Positions 1 to 9,500 of a DNA stretch of 64,000 bases are shown piece after piece. Position numbers and translations under genes: made by a program. Positions within the stretch are counted from its first letter, which is position 1; each line of letters opens with the position of its first letter. The DNA comes from Silene conica (lineage: Eukaryota > Streptophyta > Magnoliopsida > Caryophyllales > Caryophyllaceae), in contig CM055314.2 of the NCBI GenBank assembly GCA_029255685.2, positions 70,940,815 to 71,004,814 on the forward strand. The letters run 5' to 3'. The notes under the pieces were generated by a model that worked only from the letters and a program-made list of their open reading frames with translations, did not search any database and was not told where the DNA came from.

Positions 1-913
1 ACAGAATCAACTATACTACTATATACATCGAGTCCTATAGCCCTTGCATGCTCCGCAGATATGAAAGAATGCGATGCACCAGAATCAAATAAAACGAAAG
101 TAGGAAAAGAATGTACTCGAAATGTACCCGTAACAACATGTGCGTCCTCCTCCGCAGCCTCCTTGCCCATCATGAACAAGGCCCCACTTTTCTTGGCCCC
201 GCTCTGGTTCACAGATCCTGCTCCACTCTGAGTGCTAGCCTCTGCCAAGGTCTTTTGGAAATTACCATTACCACTGTTTTGATTTCCTTGGTAACGGTTC
301 TGATTATTGTAGTTATTGAAATTCCGTTGGTAGCTGTTACCCCCGGATCTGTTGTTGTTTGAGTAGCTTGCATTTGGCGTTCTGAAACCACCACTTTGGT
401 GGCCCCTATTATAATTGTTTCCAGCACTCTGCGTCCCAACCCAACAAGTTGCTTGCTTGTGTCCCATCTTTCCACACTTAAAACACGCAACACTTGAACC
501 ACTTGCCCCAGTCGCAGATCGGTTGCCACCACGATTGCCATTTCCTCCTGGTGCACTGTTGGAGAAAAAAGACCGGTACTGGTTATTTGGCTTCTTATTC
601 CTCGAGCTCTCGGCCCCCGATTCTGCTTTCCTCTTCTCACCCTTGGTTTTCTCTTCCTCTTTGATCATGACAGCGATTCGTTCTGCCTGGCCAGCCCTCT
701 CGTATACATCTTCCACAGTCGTGGGCTTAGTTGCTAGAAAACTTCTCTTGATTTCTATGGTTAGCCCTTTCTCAAACCTAGCAGCTAACATCTCCGACGT
801 GTAGCCCAAGTCAGCTACATTCTCTGCCAGTTGCATAAATTTACTGTGATATGCTTCCACAGTCATTTCCTCGGTCATCTTGAAAGAATCGAACTCAGCT
901 CTCAGCTTCCCTT
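1..913 (-). pseudogene. Ty3/gypsy gag C-terminal part and start of protease (left piece of split element)
   Basis: Read on the minus strand, this piece carries the rear half of a Ty3/gypsy gag. A zinc knuckle of CX2CX4HX4C type (reads CFKCGKMGHKQATC) lies at about 446-489. Further left, at about 60-110, is the retroviral-type aspartic protease signature LFDSGASHSF. The remaining pol lies off the left edge of the window. The piece ends exactly where CACTA-1 begins; the matching N-terminal part resumes at 13138 on the far side of that transposon. The capsid region at the right end (about 650-913) has the hydrophobic and charged pattern of Retrotrans_gag. Treated as a fossil. Gag style and Met-tRNA priming suggest a chromovirus-like (Tekay/Del-type) lineage, which is inference. 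Confidence 0.88.
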
Positions 914-1480
914 CACTACTACAAATATAGGTTTAGGAGACGGGGATTAAGGAACGAAATTTTGCGGAACCGTCTTAATTTGTCACAATAATTGGGCGGG
1001 AGTTTTTAATACATAAATAGAAGACGGTTCTATAAAATGACCGTCTTTATAGGTTTTAAAAAAACCAAAGAGAACGGTTTAAATAGTTAACCGTGCTCTT
1101 CTTTAAACAACCAAGACGGTTTAGTTACTAACCGTCCTCTTTGTTACTCATGAAAAGAAACCAAGACGGATCACTTTCTAACCGTTATCTAAGGTCTTTT
1201 ATAATTTCACAAAGAGCACGGTTGTTTTTGTTAACCGGTCTCTTTGGTCTTTCATAATTTCACAAAGAGCACGGGTCTTTCATAATTGCGCAAAGAGCAC
1301 GGTTGTTTTTCTTAACCGGTCTCTTTTGTCTTTCATAATTTCACAAAGAGCACGGGTCTGTAGTTAACCGTTCTCTTTTGTATTTTATTATTTCACAAAG
1401 AGCACGGTTGTGTTTGTGAACCGGTCTCTTTTGTCTTTCATAATTCGAAACAAATTCACAATAGAACAGTATACAAAGTC
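914..1480. repeat. CACTA-1 left terminal and subterminal repeats
   Basis: After the terminal repeat, from about 1015 to 1435, the short motif AAAGAGCACGGTT and its inverse AACCGTCCTCTTT, with variants such as AACCGGTCTCTTT and AAGACGGTT, recur about a dozen times in both orientations. They often pair to form short hairpins. In En/Spm elements such arrays are the binding sites of the element's DNA-binding protein; that role here is inferred from family knowledge. Confidence 0.88.
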
Positions 1481-2855
1481 AGTTTTTGAAAACCTGCTCT
1501 CAAACACAATTACAAAGACGACGATACAATAACCCCAGCAGCCATAGCTTCTCCTTCACTCTTGTTTTCGAAGCAACTGAAGCACTAATACTGTACTACG
1601 ACTTTTCGAAGCAACTGAAGCAAGTATCGATAATTCGTACGCCCTCTTTCTCCTTTACTCTTGTTTTCTTATTTTTCCTCAATTATTCGAATTACCAGAT
1701 TTCTTCTTATTTTTCTTCTTATTTTTCCTCAATTATTCGCACCATTTGATTTCTTTTTCCTATGAGTTGTTGTGGTTGGGAATGGGTTTCGAAATTTAGT
1801 AATTTTTGTGGGTTTCGAAATTTAGTAAATAATACAGTTATGGCTGCTGCTGGGTTTCGAAATTTATGTAGTTTGTTCACACCCGAAATTTAGTAAATAA
1901 TACTACTCATTGAACGCATCTGTCAGGTGCTCACGGCTTTACTCTACTTTCTGAACTGTTGATGCTACCCATGGTTACTATTACCTTACTACTTATGTTC
2001 TGCAAATTCTACTGCTACCCCCTCCCCTTATCTGGTATGTTCATCAGACCAGAGTACTACTGCTGCTACTGTTTTACAGCATGTAAAATTATTGTTGCGT
2101 TTGTGGTTGTTTGTGGCTGCTATTATTGTCGTTTATGAAGTCATATTACTACTATTCTTAGTTGTTGGACTGATGTGGCCGGGTGAGGAGTGCTTTTACT
2201 TGCTTTAAATTCAACATTTGTTTTAATCTAAATTGCAAAAACTCATTTGTTGTCAACATGAAATTTATGGAATTAAGTCATATAGTAAGGTTTGTTATCT
2301 TAATGAATTAACTATTGGTTGTTGTGCATTGTCTAGTATTAGTAACATACTTTAACTATGGACTTAGGATCAATATCAGTACTCATGCAAAATGCCATTG
2401 TTGCTACTTACTTAGAACTATTTTTCTACGGCCTTCTAATTAGTGGTTGTTTAGGGGCGGCAGAAACAATTATAAAACAGGGACATTCTGGTCAGCCTGT
2501 TTACACGGTTTTTCATGGTGTTTGGGTGGTTTCGAAGGATGGTGCTTTCCACCAGGGAGTCGTGGGTGTTGAGTAGTGTCTAGGGTGGTGTCGGGTCATG
2601 GTTAGGTTAGTGGTGGTAGCCGCTAGAGAGGGGGTTGCAGAGGGTGTCACACGGGTCGTTTGAGTTGCTGGAAAACGAATAACAGTGTGTGTGTGTGTGT
2701 GACGGGTCATGTATTAATATCGTCCTTTTATTGTTGTTTTTAACATTAGTGATATTATTACTATTAGTATTATTATTGCTATTAGTATTATTATCGTTAA
2801 TAATTGAATTATGAATTTAATAATTGAATTATGTGTTGTAATTATGTAGCCGAAT
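1481..2855 (+). promoter_or_regulatory. CACTA-1 upstream region of the transposase gene
   Basis: No credible protein-coding sequence is seen. The stretch is AT-rich, with a C/T-rich segment at about 1540-1750 and a repeated phrase GGGTTTCGAAATTTAGTAA at about 1785-1870. A splice-acceptor-like AG stands just before the transposase start (TTATGTAG at about 2841-2848). It probably holds the promoter, a 5' untranslated exon and a leader intron. A GT run at about 2688-2701 and an ATT-rich tract at about 2750-2800 are simple repeats. Confidence 0.5.
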
Positions 2856-5800
2856 ATGGCTCGTACTTGGATGATTAATGGGAAAAAGGGCGAAGTAGAA
2901 TATGATGCCGGGTTAGCTGAATTTTATGACTTCGTAATAAAGAACGTGAAAGACAAATCTAGTATGGCGTGCCCTTGTGATATGTGCCGGAATATTAGGT
3001 ATATGAGCTTTGGAGATGTAAGAATACATTTAAATAAGACAAATTTTAATCCAAAGTACACTTGTTGGACTTTCCATGGAGAATCACAAAATTTAGATGG
3101 AATAGATGTCCAATTTGGGGAGATTGAGAGAGAAACATGCTTGAGTGACGATGAAGAGCCCGATGAGTCTAATTCACTAGAAGATCCGGGTTGTAATATG
3201 AATACTGAGGCAGGAGATGGGTGTGACGATATGTTGGATAAATCATGGGGAGATATGTTTGGAGGTGATGAGCAAGAAGGTATTGTAGATGAAACTGATG
3301 AGGATCTTGATGAAAATGATTTGGAGGATACCAGTGTTGTATTGGAGAAATTGAAAGATTCCGAAGTACCTCTTTATAGTAGTTGTAAGCACACTAAATT
3401 GGCAGCTCTTGTTAAGTTATATAATTTAAAAGCAACAAATGGGTGGAGTGATAAGAGTTTCACAGACCTCCTGAAATTATTAAAGGACATGCTCCCCGAA
3501 AATAATGTACTTCCCGATCGTACATATGAGGCAAAGAAGCTACTTAGGGGAATTGGTATGAAATATGAAAAAATCCACGCATGTCCCAATGATTGCATAT
3601 TATATCGCAAAGGATATGCTAATCTCACTAGTTGTCCAGTGTGTAAGGAATGGCGATATCAAAAGAAGGAGGGGATCCCAGCTAAAGTTTTGTGGTACTT
3701 TCCAATAATTCCTAGGTTGATACGATTATTTGCGAATAAAGATGATGCCAAATTACTCACATGGCATAGTACATTGAAAGCAAATGATGGGAAGTTGAGA
3801 CACCCGGCCGATGGGAAAGACTGGAAGTTTATTGATGCAAAATATCCCGAGTTTGGCAAAGAACCCAGAAATCTCCGCCTTGCACTCTCCACTGATGGGA
3901 TGAATCCCTTTGGAAATTTGAGTAGTCAACATAGTACTTGGCCGGTGTTTTTAGCTATTTACAATTTGCCTCCATATCTTTGCATGAAACGAAAATATTT
4001 GATGTTGTCTTTATTGATTTCTGGTCCTAAAGAACCTGGTAATGATATAGATGTCTACTTAGAGCCTCTTCTTGACGATTTGAGATTGTTGTGGGATGAA
4101 GGGATACGAGTGTTTGATGCCTACCAGAATAGTTATTTCAATTTGAAAGCAATGTTACTATGTACTATTTCTGACTTTCCTGCGTATGGTAATCTATCTG
4201 GACACACTGTGCACAGGAAAGAGGCTTGCCCCTTGTGTGGAGAAGATGTCGATTCTTGTTATTTGAAGTTTTCTCGTAAGCAAGCGTACTTGGGATACCG
4301 TAGGTTCTTGGACCCTGATCATTCATATCGTAAGCTACAAAAACCATTCAATGGAAAACCTGAACATCGATCTCCTCCTAAGATATTAACCGGTCATGAA
4401 GTATATGAAAGAGTGAAAAAAATTGAGATAACTTATGGGAAGAAGGGTTCTAAATTAGCGTCTCGGGGATATAAGAAGATGTCTCCTCTTTTTGAAAAAC
4501 TTCCATATTGGCGTGACCTTTCTATAAGATATTGCTTAGATGTTATGCATATTGAGAAAAATGTGTGTGACAATATAATCAACACTCTTCTGAATGTTCC
4601 GAATAAGTCAAAAGACAACACATCAGCTAGGATGGACATGGTGGATATGAAAATCAGACCTGAGTTGGCACCACCGGCTGCTCATACACTTTCAAGAAAG
4701 GAGAAAACAGAGTTTTGTGAGTGCTTAAGTAGTGTTAAAGTGCCGGAGGGATATTCTTCCAATATCAACAGCCTAGTATCAATGACAGATCTTAAGCTTG
4801 TTGGTTTAAAGTCTCATGATTGTCATACTTTGATGCAACAACTACTACCAGTGGCTATACGTTCGATTTTACCTAAAAAAGTTCGATTCGCCATAAGTAG
4901 GTTTTGCTTTTTCTTCAATGCCATATGCAATAAAGTGTTAGATCCCAAGGAGTTGGAGTCTTTGCAAAAACTAATTGTCACTTCTCTTTGTCAATTGGAA
5001 ATGTACTTTCCTCCTTCATTTTTCACAATAATGGTGCATTTAACTGTACACTTGGTTAGAGAAATCAAATACCTTGGTCCAGTTTATCTAAGGTATCAAT
5101 ATCCTTTTGAGAGATTGATGAAAGTGTATAAGGATTATACATCTAATAGATATCGTCCTGAAGGGTCTATTGCTGAGCGTGCAATCACGGATGAAGCACT
5201 TTTTTATTGCTATGCACACTTGTCAGATTCTGAGCTACCTGGGATTCCTAAGAATAGGCACAGTGAGTGGATGATGGGCAAAGGTCTTAGGGGTCATGTT
5301 CGTCTAGATATGGCAACTGAGAAATGGCATATAGCACATACATATGTTCTTCATAACGAGGATGAGGTACAGCCGTACATTGAGGAACACAAGGCATTGT
5401 TGAAGGCGAAGCATCGAAATAAATCAGAGATGTGGATCGCAAGTGAGCACAATAAGACTTTTAGAGTTTGGTTCAAGGGTCGAGTTATAGAAGACTTGCA
5501 ACAATATCCTGAGTATATTTCTTCTAGATTACAGAGGCTTTGTTTTGGGCCTAAGACTTTTGCATCGTCTTATACTGGTTATGCCGTTAATGGATCCACC
5601 TTTTACACTCGTGGGCAAGATGACATGAGCACGATGCAAAATAGTGGTGTTAGTGTAGAGGCAGAAGGCATGCATTTTGCTAGTTCGAAAGATAAGAAAC
5701 CAGTTTTAAGTCAAATGCATTATTATGGATTCATTGAAGAGATTTGGGAGTTAGATTACACAGATTTTCTAATACCTATATTTGGATGCAAGTGGATTGA

Positions 5801-6152
5801 AACTACTAGTGGAGTTCGCAAGGATGAACTAGGATTCACCTTAGTAAATCTTAATAAATTTGGTCATAAGGAGGATCCTTTTATTATAGGGACACAAGCG
5901 AAACAAGTATTTTATGTCACCGATCCATCGGATAAAAAGTGGTCAGTTGTGCTATCTGTAAGAAGTAAGACCACAATGGATAGTTGCGATGACGATGTGG
6001 TATTTGAGGGCTTTGATCCTCGTGTACCACATTTAGATGATACGGATATATTCGAGCCTTCTAGTTTATATGTTCGTGATGACCATGACGAAGGGATATG
6101 GACCAATACCGAGTCTTCTTCTAAAAAACGCCCTCGCGGTTTTGACGCATGA
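2856..6152 (+). CDS. CACTA-1 TNP2-type transposase, 1098 aa
   Basis: Transposase of the CACTA superfamily, which cuts and joins element ends. The N-terminus (about 1-78) is the Transposase-associated domain, with CPCDMC and a Cys/His pattern. An acidic stretch follows (about 95-165). The TNP2 core contains LALSTDGMNPFG (Asp347), ISDFPAYGNLSG (Asp440) and LDVMHIEKNV (Asp562, Glu567), which are conserved acidic positions and catalytic candidates by family comparison. A DUF4218-like region with FPPSFFTIMVHL and YPFERLMK lies near 715-760. A DUF4216-like region (YYGFIEEIWELDY) lies near 950-1020. The C-terminus ends with a basic KKRPR patch that may act as a nuclear signal. The gene is one uninterrupted exon of usual family length. 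The start at 2856 immediately precedes the domain, as in relatives. Confidence 0.94.
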   Translation: MARTWMINGKKGEVEYDAGLAEFYDFVIKNVKDKSSMACPCDMCRNIRYMSFGDVRIHLNKTNFNPKYTCWTFHGESQNLDGIDVQFGEIERETCLSDDEEPDESNSLEDPGCNMNTEAGDGCDDMLDKSWGDMFGGDEQEGIVDETDEDLDENDLEDTSVVLEKLKDSEVPLYSSCKHTKLAALVKLYNLKATNGWSDKSFTDLLKLLKDMLPENNVLPDRTYEAKKLLRGIGMKYEKIHACPNDCILYRKGYANLTSCPVCKEWRYQKKEGIPAKVLWYFPIIPRLIRLFANKDDAKLLTWHSTLKANDGKLRHPADGKDWKFIDAKYPEFGKEPRNLRLALSTDGMNPFGNLSSQHSTWPVFLAIYNLPPYLCMKRKYLMLSLLISGPKEPGNDIDVYLEPLLDDLRLLWDEGIRVFDAYQNSYFNLKAMLLCTISDFPAYGNLSGHTVHRKEACPLCGEDVDSCYLKFSRKQAYLGYRRFLDPDHSYRKLQKPFNGKPEHRSPPKILTGHEVYERVKKIEITYGKKGSKLASRGYKKMSPLFEKLPYWRDLSIRYCLDVMHIEKNVCDNIINTLLNVPNKSKDNTSARMDMVDMKIRPELAPPAAHTLSRKEKTEFCECLSSVKVPEGYSSNINSLVSMTDLKLVGLKSHDCHTLMQQLLPVAIRSILPKKVRFAISRFCFFFNAICNKVLDPKELESLQKLIVTSLCQLEMYFPPSFFTIMVHLTVHLVREIKYLGPVYLRYQYPFERLMKVYKDYTSNRYRPEGSIAERAITDEALFYCYAHLSDSELPGIPKNRHSEWMMGKGLRGHVRLDMATEKWHIAHTYVLHNEDEVQPYIEEHKALLKAKHRNKSEMWIASEHNKTFRVWFKGRVIEDLQQYPEYISSRLQRLCFGPKTFASSYTGYAVNGSTFYTRGQDDMSTMQNSGVSVEAEGMHFASSKDKKPVLSQMHYYGFIEEIWELDYTDFLIPIFGCKWIETTSGVRKDELGFTLVNLNKFGHKEDPFIIGTQAKQVFYVTDPSDKKWSVVLSVRSKTTMDSCDDDVVFEGFDPRVPHLDDTDIFEPSSLYVRDDHDEGIWTNTESSSKKRPRGFDA

Positions 6153-6587
6153 TTAGGTACGATTTATTATTTTTATTATTATTATTATTATTATTAATAT
6201 TATTATTATTAAATTATTATTATTATTATTAAATCCTTTTCCTTTTTTTTACTATGGGCAGCAACGACCTGACTTCAGTCCAAGCAACGCTTCAGTCCAA
6301 GCAACGCTCCAGTCCCATTATTATTATTATTATTATCATATAGAATCATTTAGTTTTCTTGGTTGTTTATTTTTGCTTAGTGGCAGTATGAGACTTCTTG
6401 TAATTTGCTCCATTATTGATGTTTTAATATAATTTCTCACATTTTACCGCTTTTCATCAGAAGCATTCCTCATCTACATTTCTTATATGCTTTCCTATCT
6501 TGCATGTTCCAGTGACTTGCTTTCCCTGTTGTGACTTGCTTTCCCTGTTCTGACTTGCTATCCCTGTTTTTTTTATACAGTTGAACA
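6153..6587 (+). other. Spacer between the two CACTA-1 genes
   Basis: Non-coding. An (ATT)n microsatellite occupies about 6168-6235, with a second block at about 6316-6340. Around 6270-6315 a phrase CAGTCCAAGCAACGCT is repeated. At about 6511-6568 a roughly 20-bp unit (TGACTTGCTTTCCCTGTT) is repeated three times just before the second gene. It probably holds the 3' end of the transposase transcript and the leader of the next gene. Confidence 0.6.
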
Positions 6588-9500
6588 ATGGGCCCGCAAA
6601 AACGTAAAAGAAGTCGAAAGAACAACTCTGTTAAGGACGCAAGCGGAAAGAAGGGGATATCTTCTCACAGGGGCCGAACTGTTTTAGATATGGCTGCAAG
6701 AGCTATTAAAGAGAAACAACCCATACAACTTGAGTGGGACGAAGAAGATAAATTGCCGACAGGTAAATATGCATCTAAGTTTAGTTCATGGATAGGCGTG
6801 ACTGTTCGGGGGAATGTTAGTCCCGCACTGGAGAGTTGGGAGGATGTGGATCAACCGACGTTGAACCTTATGCTGAGTGAACTGACGGTATGTTATTTCA
6901 ACCATGTTCTATGTTTTTTTGCTTCATGTTCTAAGTTTTATGAATATGGGTTGTAAACAAGCTCAATTTCAAGGTAAGTGAGGTAGTACTATTGGGGGTA
7001 TCGCCATTTCACATACATTGTGGAATCCTCTTGTTCTATGGCGTTGAACACCAACTATATGAGAAGGTGATGCCCATAACATTGCCTTTTGTTAGTTAAT
7101 CATAGGCTGGTCATAAACACTTCATGATTATGGAGTGTAAACTAGTGACTTGTGCTTGTCAGTAGTCTCGTAACTGTTAGTTAGCTTCTATATTACTCGG
7201 ACTCAACTCACTCAAGTACGGGTTTTGGACAAGGGTAAATTTCAAGTGTCGGACTCATAATGAATTTTAGACAGTAGACTCAGTCTTAAAATAAGGATAC
7301 ATCATACATGTATGGAAACATGTTTTTGGAAACTTGAATTCGATTGTTTGACTTTGTAAAATGAAATAGAGGGATGATTATAAAATAAGGCTAAAAATAG
7401 TAATCTGTATGCCTCGCACACCAACCATTTGATCCACTTTTATTATGTGGATTTCTTTGTCCATCTGTTAGGAGACATGTCATATTGGAAAGGGTCGGAC
7501 AGGACACGGGTATCACCCTTGAAGTTAAGAATCAAAGTAACATAGGTTAGCTTGAATGGAGAACTAATAATTAACTCTTGCTGCACATGAGCAAGTAACT
7601 GTTTTTGGCAAGTAGTCTGCTCGAGCCAACTTATGTGCGAGCGTGAACAATTTTTCTTGCTTACACTTCCTGCTCTGTTGGGGTCATTTTGTGTTTTCTA
7701 TTACCAGATTAGATTAAAGATTCTAGTGCAGGTTGAGTGTGGTTAATGAATTTGTTTAGCCTGGTAAACATGTGGATACTTCTGCTTTTACATTATTTAT
7801 ACAATACACTCCTACCATCAGTCCATCCCGTTTATATTATCCCCGTTTCCTTATTGGTCTATCCCATTATGATCGACCCCCATCTAAAACTAGTAAAATA
7901 AAAGGTGCATTTCCCGTACTAGTCCTTATTAAGTAACACTTTTAGTAAAATTGAGATTTAAGGGGTGGTAATCAAATGTCCATCACAATAGATTTATGAT
8001 TACATGATAATGAGATGTGTCGCTTACCGAGTAGATCTCACTATCAGTGCTTATCATCTGGGATCTTTCATGAGCAGTAGGAACAGACCAACAGAGGACA
8101 GTGTACGGGGGGGTGGTGCAGACCAGAACTGCAACTATACCAGCAGCAGGTATACTGGTCTTAACAGACTGGTAATACCGTAGAACAGATGCAATGGGCA
8201 GAGGACAGTAGAGGGTGCACAAGCTTCTGTTTTGATTGGATTTGAAAATTGTTGAATAAATAATGACCTTAATTCATGGCAATGCACAAGCTTCTGTTTT
8301 GAGCTCGTCTTTAGAGTTGCAGTTGGTTTATTTGTGCATAGAATAATCTGCATGAAAGTAGAGTACATTTGTGTGATGAGCTTGATTGAGTTGTAGTATA
8401 TAATGGCATTGAAATTACCAGCTGCAGAGGCAGCTGGAGTAGCCATTGGTTCGATTGGTCGTGGATACGACATATCCACAGATCTTAGGCTTAAATTTTG
8501 TAAAGGGGAGTCAGTTGATTCTCATTTGATTGAAATTAATGAGGATAAGTGCCAAGAGATTGCTTTGCCTGGTGGAATTGTGGTTCCAAATGTCCCAAAT
8601 TCGATAAAATGTGATAAGGGTGAAAGGACCAGGATTAGGTCTGATGTTCTTTCTTTTCAGCAGGTACTGTTATAGAGTCAGAAGTAATAACCTAAACACA
8701 TGTCTAATAAGAATGTGGGGCTGACTTGCTAGCTAGTAAACCAACTATACTCGTCTTTCCACCATTCGTGTTCTATAACGAAGAATCCGAGACTTAATCA
8801 AAGTCGCGTTACAAATTTGCTTACAAAGTTACAAATTTGCTTACATTTTGCACATTGAGTCGAGGATTGTGATTAGAAGTCGCTGTTTGACAAGGAGAGG
8901 CATAACAATTCAAGTCTAGGCTTTAGCAATGCTATTTCCTATGTCTAAACTAGATAATTAAAAGTTTGTTCATATTATATTTCAGGGTGCTTTCCATGTC
9001 ATTGAAGAGCGTCACGATTGGTGTCTCCAAAAGATGGCTGAATTATGGAGAAAATGGAAATGCACTTTGGTTCGTGAGTGGATGTATGATGAGACGGGAG
9101 CTATCCAGAAGACACCACCACCCTTGTATAAGCAGATTACACAAGATGATTGGAACAAGTTTCTGGCATCTCACACTAGTGAAAAATTCAAGGTAATATT
9201 TCTATTTTTGTAGACACGCAAATTATTTCATGATAATATATATATGTATATAGTATCTCTCGTACTATTTTTCACTCTATATGATTTATGTTATTAGGCG
9301 ATCAGTGATAAGAACAAGGAGAATGCCTCTAAAAAAAAGGGGAAATACTTTGGCTCACGAGCAGGATATCGAGGGATTCAAGTTAAAGTCGTAAGTTCTA
9401 TGTATTGGTTTCATTTTTTAGCTAACTTCCAGGTCAAAAGTTGGCATGAATTTTCATGAACTCTCTTCTTTTTTGATAGAAAGAAGATTTAGCTGCCAAG

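Noticed and set aside
209-640. Minus-strand 143-residue open frame
   Set aside because: It is in a different frame from the gag zinc knuckle (CFKCGKMGHKQATC), so it is a shadow of the gypsy gag.
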